From contig JANTQF010000038.1 in the NCBI GenBank assembly GCA_032988165.1, positions 62,001 through 126,000 on the forward strand: a stretch of DNA of 64,000 nt, written 5' to 3'. The translations under genes were made by a program, and so were the position numbers. This DNA is from Emmonsiellopsis sp. PD_33. Its lineage: Eukaryota; Ascomycota; Eurotiomycetes; Onygenales; Ajellomycetaceae. Shown piece by piece: positions 10,901 through 20,771 of this stretch. The first letter of the stretch is position 1. Each line of letters begins with the position of its first letter. Below the pieces are notes generated by a model. It saw only the letters and a list, made by a program, of their open reading frames with translations, did no database searches and was not told the DNA's origin.

Positions 10901-11944
10901 AGAAGGAAGCGCATTAACTGACTATGCCGAAGCCGTGCCGCACTACTGAGTAACTGACGCATAAATATCGAAACCGTCGGGCAGTCAGGCTTTAAAAAAT
11001 TGAATAGTGGCAGGTTTTGGTCGTTGGCCACCAAGCATCGGACAATTCTGTCCAGGTTTTCATCGGGAAGCAAATTATTGGACGACAGGTACGCGCAGTA
11101 AGAAATGGTATAAAATATGGCGTCGGTCGGAGGACCCCGAATAATAGCCTCCGACGAAGAACAAAGTTCTTGCTCAGTTTGACCGATCATAACAGCCTCC
11201 AGAACCGGGAACGGACTATCGTTGTTTCCCCTTGAAATGTCCATGGCTGCAGGGGCTATTGTCATGAAATCGAGGTGGCACGATAATGGTAGTCCCGTAG
11301 ACAAGACTAATATATTGTAAGCTAAGCGATTGCAATCTTTGGGAGGGGCTGACATACTGGTATCCCGGAGGAATTGGTTGAATTGGAAGAATGGGAGACT
11401 GTTAAGTTCGATATGATACTCATCCGTTCTCGCAGGCGGTGTAAGAACTTGAATTCCCTCAGGCGTTGGAGGTCCATGTTCTGCATAGGACCGTGAGCTT
11501 GATACTGTTTCAGTTCACCATTCCAGGAGTGTGGATACTAACCAGTCAGAGGTCTCAAGGCGAAATCCTTTGGGAGATGGCGCCGAAGTTCCTTGCCCAG
11601 TTCTCTCGATTTGAGTCGTTTCCCTCGAATGTCAATCTCGGTGTCTTTGTTCGCAAACTTCCTCTTCTTTATCGCGTATCCCATATACTCGTATTCTTGA
11701 GCGTTTGAGTACTTCACAAAGCCCCATTTCTCAAATTGTCGCTGGTACTGGGTCGGGCTATGAGTGATGTTAGTCGGCATAGAACATCTGACGGTGCAGA
11801 TGGGACCTACCTCTTGTGGAAATCACGCTCAGTTTTCATGAAAGCTATGACCTCAGCTTTGGTTTTGTTTTCGATCAAGTAAAGCTGTTTGATTTCAGCT
11901 TTATATGGTTCCCATTCCGCAGCCTTGTCGCTCCGCGTAGTCAT
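7957..11944 (-). CDS. Clr5-domain ankyrin-repeat protein, about 1290 aa
   Basis: Three exons are inferred: 11944-11811, 11757-11543 and 11480-7957. The first two together form a Clr5 domain: a start of MTTRSDKAAEWEPYK, then YLIENKTKAEVIAFMK, then across the intron a join reading FHKSPTQYQRQFEKWGF, as in the family. The second intron has donor G|GTTAGT. The best acceptor gives 62 nt; another in-frame acceptor at 38 nt is possible but short. The third exon encodes a linker, a helical region and some 20 ankyrin repeats. Clr5 domains occur at the N-terminus of many fungal ankyrin and tetratricopeptide proteins; the name comes from an S. pombe silencing factor. Function is unknown; repeat scaffolds of this kind are variable in fungi. 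A start at 11355 would lose the Clr5 domain. Confidence 0.8.
8415..8798 (-). repeat. Four tandem 96-bp ankyrin-coding units, near identical
   Basis: Units begin at 8415, 8511, 8607 and 8703, each 96 bp and encoding 32 residues (pattern VRYLVEHGADV, then GLTVLLAA, then KTGNIE). Units 8511 and 8607 differ at only a few bases, and the outer ones somewhat more. The next repeat toward 8800 is clearly diverged. The pattern indicates recent in-frame unit duplication inside the ankyrin gene. Confidence 0.85.
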
Positions 11945-13353
11945 TGCGGTCGCAGTTTGACGGGTGAGAGCAAATAAACTGACAAAGAAGTGACAATGCC
12001 ACAGGTGCAGGCATAAAAAATGGGAAAACAAAATGGGAACTGAGAGGTGTATATAAATAATACCTTCTTCCATTGCTTGGGGTTCATGACAAGGCTGACT
12101 TCCAAAAGCTAATACTGATTGGAAGAACAGAATTTCGGTATGCAGGTCGTAGCAGGGATGCTCGATTGGTCAAACACCCCCAGGAGAGCAGAAATTCGGA
12201 ATTTTGGCCTTTGGCACGAAACTTTGTCACATCACATCCTCACAGGCCAATTTTCTTTTCCTCGACCGGTCCTCTAGATCCGAACAGCCAGGGAGAATGC
12301 ATGGAAGCTGTAAACTTTGGGCAATTGAGACACATCCAATTTGCTCCGCAGAGTCGGCTTCAAAGGTGCCTGCGGAACATGATGGCCCTCCACGTAGTTG
12401 CCATGCGCCGGAGCAGAGAAAACATGTTTCTTGATCACATTCGATCCCCCGACGACGACAGTTCCTCGATTGCTGATGGGACACGCGCTGGAGAGGATAA
12501 CCCCAAACAACAACGCTCAGGCCCAGTAAGATCCCCAAGGTAATCGCGAGGCCTAGGCGCCAACATCAAGAGGAAAGCATCAGGCGCAGTTTGAATTGAT
12601 GCGAACACCGCCCCCTGCTCTCAGTGTGGAAGCTGGACAGGGCGTATGTGTTGGCGAGGAAGTCCAGCCCTTGCGGGACGTGTTTGTGGGCCAGCATGCT
12701 GCATTTCAGAGCCCTGGAGGAGGTCTCGTGGCTATTAGTCGGGCTCCTAGCAGATGGGATTTGCTGGGATCCAATGGTGCTTGTTGGTTATGAGGTGGGA
12801 TGGATGTGGTTGTTCTTTGCGGGAACAGATGGGCAGATGGTGGACAGGGAGGGGGTTTCCTTGTCTTGGCATAGTTTACTGCCCATTTACTAAGCATGCT
12901 GAGGGTAGGAAGGCAGGCTTTTTCAGGTAAAGATAAAACTTTGATTGCCTATGGTGCTGAAGATATTTAGTTAACTACTTGAGAGTTATTCTCTGTTTTA
13001 CAAACTGGCATTTATTGAATTTCTTGTGAAAATGTGATAACAGTGCAGAGTATGGAGTAAGCATAAACAATAAGAAATATTGAGTAGTAAAACAGCATAT
13101 TAAAAGCATCAAAAGAGTAAAACCATAAGATAACCCTCATCTCAATTATTTGGCAATTCACTTGACTCTTGTCCATAGAAGAGTGTCTATGCCATTAATG
13201 ATAACAGGCAGCCCTGTTCCATATCATTATATGTGCATCATAATACTGCACAGTATCAATCAAATAACAAAACAGTGTGCACATAACTAACACGCAAGAA
13301 AATAAATCCCATCTCTTTCTCTCTCTCTTATCACAACTGTCACCCCCAACTCT
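11945..13353. other. Intergenic region, no supported gene
   Basis: Contains the promoter of the Clr5-ankyrin gene. Open frames occur on both strands at 12.07-12.9 kb. One minus-strand frame near 12530 has a membrane-helix-like stretch (GILLGLSVVVWGYPL), but I could not join it into a credible gene; it may be a decayed gene. The part from 12.95 to 13.32 kb is AT-rich. Confidence 0.4.
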
Positions 13354-14921
13354 TCAACTATCAAGCTTCGCCCCCGCAACAAGGTTCTGCACCCTCTTCA
13401 GTTCCTCAACCTCCTTCGCCGTCGGACGACGCTCATCCCCCCTGAACCGAATCGGCGTTTGACCCGGCAAACGGTGAAGCTTGAATCGATACAAAACAGT
13501 CGCAACATCGAGGACTTCCTGGCTGCCTATTTCGTAGAGGCCGTCGTACCGTAAACCATGTGAGGGGCGGTAGATATCCATGGGAGGGAGTTTTGCGCTT
13601 CGCAGCACACGAATTGGAGACTTCTTCTCATATGATTCAATGAGATGTTTTGTTCCCGTAGATGGTACCCCGTCCTTTCCCCTCGTTCCACAGTAATGGA
13701 TAACATCGCCCTCGTCAATGTCTGCGTAGCTACTGTTTCGTCCGCCGGACGAGCTGAGAATAATCGAAAAGGCACCAACTCCAGATTTACCGCAGATACC
13801 AGCTTCGATTTCGCCGTGTGCGCCGTCGCGAAGCGCAGCCATCTGATATGGGAACCACTGGCCGTTGCGAAGGCCGTTCTCCCCGATGACGTGGCTGGAT
13901 TTCCTGAATTTGTAGCCTGGGTCCATGGTGCGGTGGAAACTTTTTGCATTCCGTTGGAGGTTGATACCACGCAACAGATCAGTGTCGAAATCGCCCTGTC
14001 GCCAACGTATCAGGAGGGCTTCACAGTCGAGTTTGATGTCCCAAGGGACTTGGGGGCTGTTGGCAATGGCGGGAAGGCCTGTGGCATTGTTGAGGAATCT
14101 TTGGGGTAGAGAAGGTAAAGCAGTGTCCATCGGGAAGAATTGCAGCTTGTGAAGACAATCACGCATCTGCTTGCACAGTCTAGTGCGTTCAGCATCCGCA
14201 GCCGTTGCAGTTGTTGTAGTGGTCAGCCTCGTGAATATGGTGAACAGTTGGAGGACTTCATCAGCAGAGCGTTGAAGTCTAGCTCTTTCTTTTGTTGAGA
14301 TGAAACGCGAACTAGGCAGTTGATGTTAGCCATTTTGTTACTTTTTTTGTTCATGAAATTTACGTAAGTAACTTTTTTTTAGAGGTGAGGTACTTACGGG
14401 CCGGTATTCAGGGTTCGAGTCTTGTTTTGGCGCTTGGGGATAGGAGGCTGCATCGACTTCATCCTGCAGTCAGATACCCCATCCCGGGCTTTTCTCTTGC
14501 AGTCATTGGAGATAGCACATGTACACGGGATGGGGTCTGAGGGCGATTTCGCAACATTGTCCCTCTTCCTCTTGCGAATTGGTATGCTGTTGAGCGCAAG
14601 AGAAACCGCGGAAGGGTTTGACACGGGGTTGGGTCTATTATGAGGTATGTCGCCTTTGATTTCGCCATCCTCCGCACTTGACGAACTCGAACTGATTACC
14701 ACGGGAGGAGGCGTGTTTTCATGATTCTTTGCCCTTGGAACACTTGCTGGGGCGGCTGCGGATTCTTGTCTGGACTGCGACTGGGATTTTGGCTGGGACT
14801 CGGACTCGGACGTCTTGGCTTTCAGGTTTGCGCGAGCCGCGTCGCGCTCTCGTCGCTTCTCGGCCAGAAGAGCCTCGAGCCTGTCGCTAAAGGACATTGG
14901 CTGTGTACCGCTGGCTTCCAT
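13354..14921 (-). CDS. SRA-YDG domain protein, 493 aa, two exons
   Basis: Exons 14921-14398 and 14311-13354 join in frame through an 86-nt intron (GGCCC|GTAAGT to CCTAG|TTCG). The N-terminal 200 residues are polar, with a run of Ser, Lys/Arg patches such as IRKRKRDN and a short Cys cluster (CTCAISNDCKRK). Residues of about 310-470 carry the SRA-YDG signature: VIGENGLRNGQWFPYQMAAL, DGAHGEIEAGI, GAFSII, then ADIDEGDVIHYCGT and a later YDGLYEI. SRA domains bind hemimethylated or modified cytosine in UHRF1-type and plant SUVH proteins. No RING or SET domain is present. A chromatin or DNA-methylation reader role is a family inference. The start is the ATG ahead of a helical segment (SFSDRLEALLAEKRRERD). 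Confidence 0.85.
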
Positions 14922-15764
14922 CTTATTCTGTAGTCGACACTGAACAAGTGAAGAGATACGGGCATTGGTATGGAGAGATGGAAGGTGAAGAGGGAACCTG
15001 AGAGTTCTGTGTGATTATTGTTGACAGGATGTGTTATTCTTATCACCAGGGAGTTTTTGTATCTTCAGCAACCATTGAGATGGGAAGGATGGAAACAGGG
15101 ACCAAGTATTTATATCAAATGTTCCCCAGTACCTGAGGGAGAGGGGGTGAGGGAGGGTGAATGGAGAGTACAAGTGACTGAAATTGTTCATCAGTTAACA
15201 GAACCTTAAGCTAGCACCCAAAATAGTAACTGATAGGGAATACCTAGGCATAAAAATAGCCAAACAACGGGGCATTTCATAGCTAAGAAAGGATTTTTCT
15301 TTGAATAAGATCTTCTCGGGATTTCCCTCATACAGCTAATCTTCGAAAATTAAAATCAACTACCTTGGTATAGTTTTAGGGTCTATTGGGTGCTTAGAGA
15401 TAGCTAAACTAGGCTCGCCACCCCCAAAAACTTTAACCAATCTACGGGGATAAGCCATTTATTTAACTACACACCAAGCATTGCCAACCAAACTGGATTG
15501 TAGCTGTAAACTGACTTCTGCAGCCCGGAAGTTTCCCCCACCCACCTTGTCACCAAGCAGACAAGAATGGGAGCTTTCAGAGTTTCAAAGTCGCATTCCC
15601 CTTCTCCATAAAACTTACTACCTACCAGGTTACATTTCGGAGTCAGCCGACACCTAGATCTTGGACTTTGGCTACCTATATAAACCCAACTTCAAGTCCA
15701 TATCTCCATTTCATTCAAGCTGTGAACATTTCAGAGGGAAAGCAGTCAATTTCCACCTATAAAA
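14922..15764. promoter_or_regulatory. Divergent promoter region between SRA gene and 2OG-oxygenase-like gene
   Basis: The flanking genes point away from each other, so both promoters lie here. A TATA-like TATATAAA lies at about 15675-15682, some 85 bp ahead of the oxygenase ATG. No coding sequence was recognised. Confidence 0.4.
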
Positions 15765-17022
15765 ATGGATTCATCTCCCCCCGTCCAGGCCCAAGCAGTC
15801 ACTGTTAGTTTGCAGGAGCTTGTAGAAGGTAGGATGCAAACAATTTTTATATGATTTTTCTATATGATTAGATATCTATACTGACCATCCAAATATTTTC
15901 TTTAAAAAACTCACAGGTTCCATCTCATTCGAAACATTAACAGAGGCCTTCGGCCCCGCCTCTCTCGGGATCATCGTCGTTAAAGACCTGCCCCCGCGCT
16001 TCAAAGAACTGCGCGCCTCAGTGCTCTCCAACGCCTCGTATGTAGCTGCTCTCCCCGAAGACGAGCTTGGTAAGTTATGCATGCATGCATCCTTCTTTCA
16101 TTCATACCAAAACAAAGAAATCGCATTTTACTAAACAAGTCATACAGACTCCCTCTCCTCCCCGCAATCCAAATACCTCGTCGGCTGGTCCTGCGGCAAA
16201 GAAACCCTACGCTCCGGCCGCTTCGACACCCTCAAGGGCTCCTACTACATCAACTGCGCCTTTTACCAGGACCGGGCCCTCCAGGGGGCCCCCGCAGACG
16301 ACTTCCCGGACTTCCCGCAGTACACGGCGCCAAACATCTGGCCGGATGCGACCCGCCTGCCCACATTCCGCAGTAGCATTGAGGAACTGTGTACGTTGGT
16401 CATTGACACGGCAGCGCTAGTGGCGCGGGCGTGTGATCGATTCGCGCTCGAGAATATCGAGGGGTATAGGGCGGTGTATTTGGAGAAAGTGGTCAGGGGC
16501 AGTTTGACGACGAAGGCGAGGTTGTTGCATTATTTCCCCGCCGTGGAGGATGATGGTGAGATGAAGGAGGAGACGGAGGAGGAAAATGAAGATGACTGGT
16601 GCGCTACGCATCTTGACCATGGCTGTCTGACCGGCCTTACATCTGCAATGTTCGTCGATGAAGCGGCGAACCCGCCCACTCTATCGTCGAATGGCAATAT
16701 ACCGAATAATATCCCCGAACTCCCCAGCTCGCCGGACCCCAAGGCAGGCCTGTACATCCGCTCGCGCACGGGACAGGTGGTTAAAGTCAATATCCCTAAG
16801 GACTGTCTGGCTTTTCAGACCGGGGAGGCTCTGGAGCTCATTACGCAGGGCAAGTTCCGCGCTGTGCCGCATTTTGTTAGAGGGGTGAAGAAAGGGGCGG
16901 GTGGTGGGAGGGTGGCGAGGAATACGTTGGCGGTGTTTACGCAGCCGAATTTGGGGGAGGAGGTGCAGGGGGGGAAGACGTTTGCGGATTTTGCGAGGGA
17001 GGTTGTGGAGAGGAATCATTAG
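15765..17022 (+). CDS. 2-oxoglutarate/Fe(II) oxygenase-like protein (clavaminate synthase-like fold), 363 aa
   Basis: Three exons: 15765-15828, 15917-16069 and 16148-17022. Donors are G|GTAGGA and G|GTAAGT; acceptors are ACAG|GT and ACAG|AC. All phases agree. An HxD facial-triad candidate lies in HLDHG (His227, Asp229), followed by LTGLTSAMF, and the distal His314 with a nearby Arg317 lies in AVPHFVRG. GLYIRSRTGQVVKV and DCLAFQTGEALELIT match a eukaryotic isopenicillin-N-synthase-like family annotated as clavaminate synthase-like. It probably acts as a soluble non-haem iron oxygenase; the substrate is unknown. No secondary-metabolite neighbours are present. The C-terminal half of the third exon is G-rich in codon third positions. 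Confidence 0.8.
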
Positions 17023-17514
17023 GAGGTTGGTGTTTCTTTTGATGTGATCATTTGTTTTATTGCTTGAGGATGGGAAGGTTTAAAGTGACCTTTATTTCTT
17101 GAGGATAAACCATTTGCCATGTAAAATGATATGTATGCACCCATAGCTGCGACGCGGGGAAAAGAAAGAAATGAAACTGTTCCCGAATCCCAACGCCTGC
17201 CACTTTCTGTGGTAAAGCATAAGCATGAGGTAGAAAAGGGATGGGAAAGTAAGAGGTATCTCGCTAGTAATACATCAATCCATGAAAATAAACGAGGGAT
17301 GCAGGGGAAGGCAGACTATAAGCGCCCGCTTATCGTGAAACCGGGAGGAAAAAAGACGCGAAAAGATAAAGGGGGAAACAGCAGAGAAAAGGGGGAGGAA
17401 TATCCCACGAGCGACAATACGTCGAAAGACAATCAACTAATCTTCATGGCATGGAAGGTGGGCTTGGTAGAAGAATCAGTATCACCAATCCTAATATTCG
17501 ACGGAGGACACAAT
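17023..17514. other. Convergent 3' intergenic region
   Basis: This region lies between the ends of the oxygenase-like gene and clr2. An open frame continues from here across the clr2 3' end, but it is antisense to clr2 and has no family features. No terminator-like structure was recognised. Confidence 0.4.
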
Positions 17515-20263
17515 CTACGCCAACCTAGGACGCTTCGCCTTCGGCTCATTGCTGCTGTAGGGTCTGTAGTCGCCTCCCTCACTCTCCTCCGTCCCACCAC
17601 GGATAAAAACGGGCTGTGCCACAGCCAATTCATCCTCACTCTCCTCGCTTTCCGAGCTATCCACCGCTTCCTCATCAGCCGAAGCAGGCGCAGAGGTAAT
17701 GTCTCTCGAGCTGTCATTGGCCGACGGATTCCCCAGCGCACTGCTGACCATCGTGCTCATCTTCCCCACGCTCTCAAACGTCGTCAAAGACCCCTTCCGC
17801 CCACCAATAAGCCCAGCCCGCGGCCGGCCCATCTGGCGCGGGATCTTGGAAGCTTTGATATCCGCATGCGTCGCAGTCCCGTCGATGATGCTTAGGTTTG
17901 CGCGGAACATTTTCATATCTCGGGCATCATCGTATCTCCCCACTTCGTACCCGTTCAGTGTTTCTAGAGCCAGTGTCTCAACTCTGGTATCGCCACAGAA
18001 CCATTCTTTACCCGGTGCGATACGCTGGTCGGTGGTCCGCCCGTAGTCACGGCCGGATAGCACCCCGTCGAGATCAAGACCGAGGGATAGGTCGTGGAAC
18101 ATGATCATCATGAGCTCGGATTCGTAGCAGCGGCCAACAACCCGGTCAAGGGATATTTGGTACTTTTGTCCTTCTGGTTGGAGGGGGTACCATTTTCCAT
18201 ACCCGCGCATCCCCACGCATTGGAAAGAATCAATGACTTCCGCGTCTGTAAGAGGTGTTGGTGGAGTTGTGGAGCCAGGCTCACGGTAGGCCATATCTGG
18301 AGAGACTGTGTAGGCTTTACCAACCAGATGGACTGCAGTTGATTCGCAGAGTAAGGGTGAGGAAGTGTCGGCGTCGCAGTTTCGGAGTATAACTTGGATA
18401 CTTTCAATGACAAGCACGTCGGTAACCTGATTAGGTGATGAGGGTCGTGGCATGAGTCGGACGCCGTCGCCTTTGATGAGAAGCTCTGAGCCAATGTATA
18501 TCCCTTTACAGTGGATCGAAGCATTTGGCCATTTCCCCTTGAAATGGTACTTCTCAAGGAGAGAGAAAGATGACATGATAGTCAGAGCATTCTTGATAGA
18601 AGGGTGGTATTTCTCTAGCGGGATTTCCTGCAGGAAGATCTGCCAATAATTAAGCGGTCGGATCCAACTCAGCGGCACATATTTGTACTGCCTGGACAGG
18701 CTCTTGTCAGTGCTATTTGGATCCGGGAATGTCTCAACACGGAAGCCGGACATGTTGACAGAATATTCCTTCTCGGTCTCAATGATTGCATCTTCAAGAA
18801 TTATGTGCTCTTCAGCAGCTTGCGCAATGATTCCGGCACGCCACTCAGGGATGCCAAGATACTTCTTCCTCATTTGGCAGTACATCTCGAACCTGTCGGT
18901 GGCGCGATTGAACTTTAGCTCTGTTCCTTTGAAATTGTAACACCATAGAACAAGTTCGCCGATTCGAGGGATGAACGAGTGCTGCATGAACATCCTCGTT
19001 AGGTGTTCGCGGAGCTGCCGGCGCTCCGCTCGCCAGTCCATGCTACATGGTTCCTTGACTGCTTCATCGACACTGCCGGTGGTTTTCATTTGGACCACAA
19101 GCGTTTTGAATACATCTGGAGTCCCTTCCTCATCTTCAGCCAAGTATTTCTTCACCTTTGGACGTCCTATAAGGCCACCGCAGTTAGAGGAACGAAATAT
19201 CAACTCCAAGTTGAGACCCGCTAATGCTTACCGGGTTTCCCTACAGCACCGTTTGCAGGCTTGTACGGCAACGTAGTATGTTTAGATTCGGGCCTGAAAC
19301 CAGGCTGTCTCCCTCTTGATCTTGCCATGATAGTCCCGTCGCTATTTAAGGCTGGTTTCTTTTCAGGGAGTCGGCAAAGGTCACACCGGCATTGGGATGC
19401 ACCATGGGACATCAAATGGAGAAAATGAGGCCAGAATCTGTTTGGGGAATTAAAATAGGCGCCGGTGGGATGCCCATACAAAAATTTGTCCCTCTGGTGT
19501 TGTTTGCGTATGAATTAATTCTGTATTCCTCTGGAGCTAGGAAAGATAATCCCGAGAAGAAGGGGGGCCACTAACAAGCTCGGGATTTTGCTGTCGTGCT
19601 CTGGATAGATACACATATCCTTCAGGTAGCCGGTCGAGGACATAGTATGTTCCTGCTCTCATGTGTTATTATGGGTTCTCGTGTCATCATGGCAACGGGC
19701 TGCATCACAAAGAGCCAAATTATGCACAGCAACGATGCAAACAGAAATTGAAATCGAGACCGAGACATGGGACCAAAATACAGCTTTAGCATATTGTGCA
19801 TGAGACTAAAAGAACACGGCGTTTGAGCCATTCTCGAGGTGTTCCTTGGGCCAAGTTATCCCAGCCATAGACCAAGGCAGAGTAGAAAATCAAGGGAGAG
19901 AAAACGGACAAATCGGGCATAAATCCGGGCATAAAACGCGACAAATAAAAATTCAAGCTAGGGATACGAAGCAGTATTCCTAGGCGCAATACAGAAAAAG
20001 CACAGAAAATCTCTTTGCACGATAACAGGCGTTGCTTATTTACTGAATATATCACAAGTAAACTAACCTTTCTTCGCCTCCCCCCTCTCCTTCATCCACA
20101 TATCCGCCAATTTAAGTAAATAAAGTTTTGGATCTGCTCTCTCGAAGCGCGGATGTGTTGGCCAAATGCTTCGATCCCCATCGCTAAAGGTTGTGTCAAT
20201 GGGGACCTCAATGAGGTCATCGTCGTGATTGTCGTATAGTGATAAGGACTGAAGGGGTGGCAT
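17515..20263 (-). CDS. clr2: Clr2-type transcriptional silencing protein, 729 aa, four exons
   Basis: Exons 20263-20068, 19655-19576, 19493-19232 and 19166-17515 join with matching phases. The small second exon is recognised because it encodes GTYYVLDRLPEGYVYLSR. The third exon then continues with RDKFLYGHPTGAYFNSP and FWPHFLHLM, followed by CRCDLC. The first exon contributes FSDGDRSIWP and KLADMWMKERG. These match the N-terminal Clr2 transcription-silencing domain; the long fourth exon (ELVLWC, then YVPLSWIRPLNYWQIFLQ) matches the C-terminal Clr2 domain. The tail is acidic and serine-rich. In S. pombe, Clr2 is part of SHREC, a histone deacetylase/remodeller complex in heterochromatin. The first intron is 412 nt, long for this window, so an extra exon there cannot be excluded. 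A Clr5-domain gene and an SRA gene lie upstream. Confidence 0.85.
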
Positions 20264-20771
20264 GATGGCTTAGGAGAAATGAAATGAAATATATTTATCG
20301 AATATTAATAAAATGCGATGCCATTTTTGCTTGCATTTACGCGTTAGGATGATGGGTGAAAGGTGGTCGTGGACTTTTAGAGGAATTAAAACATGAATAA
20401 ATGCAGGATTAAATTAAGTTGACATGAAGGCGGCGCGTAAATAAGTCATGTGACTGAGCCGCGGTAGCGCGGTCTTGGGAATACGTGTATTTTATTGGTC
20501 AAATTCCATCAAGCGCGGGTAAGCGCGGCCACAAATGGTGCCAAGAATGTGAGTGTGAATGTTTGCTTCAGTTAAAACTTGCATGCTACTATGTATGGTA
20601 TTGATAAATTCTAACAAACAAATCAAAGTAAATAAAGCGAATGAATAAATAATGAGTCATGATAAATAATACAATACAAAAACACCTCCAGATCAAACTA
20701 AAAAGATATGCAAACCTGCATTCCTAGCATGCAAACCCACTCTCCTCCAGTGGCCGACCAGAAGATCCACT
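20264..20771. other. Intergenic region: clr2 promoter and ABC-transporter 3' end
   Basis: AT-rich sequence with no supported gene. It lies upstream of clr2 and downstream of the ABC transporter gene. Confidence 0.4.

Noticed and set aside
12073..12900. Overlapping frames on both strands, one with a membrane-like helix
   Set aside because: No consistent exon joining, no family; at best a decayed gene.
17131..17895. 254-codon plus-strand frame
   Set aside because: Right half is antisense to clr2; left half is low-complexity charged text with no family.
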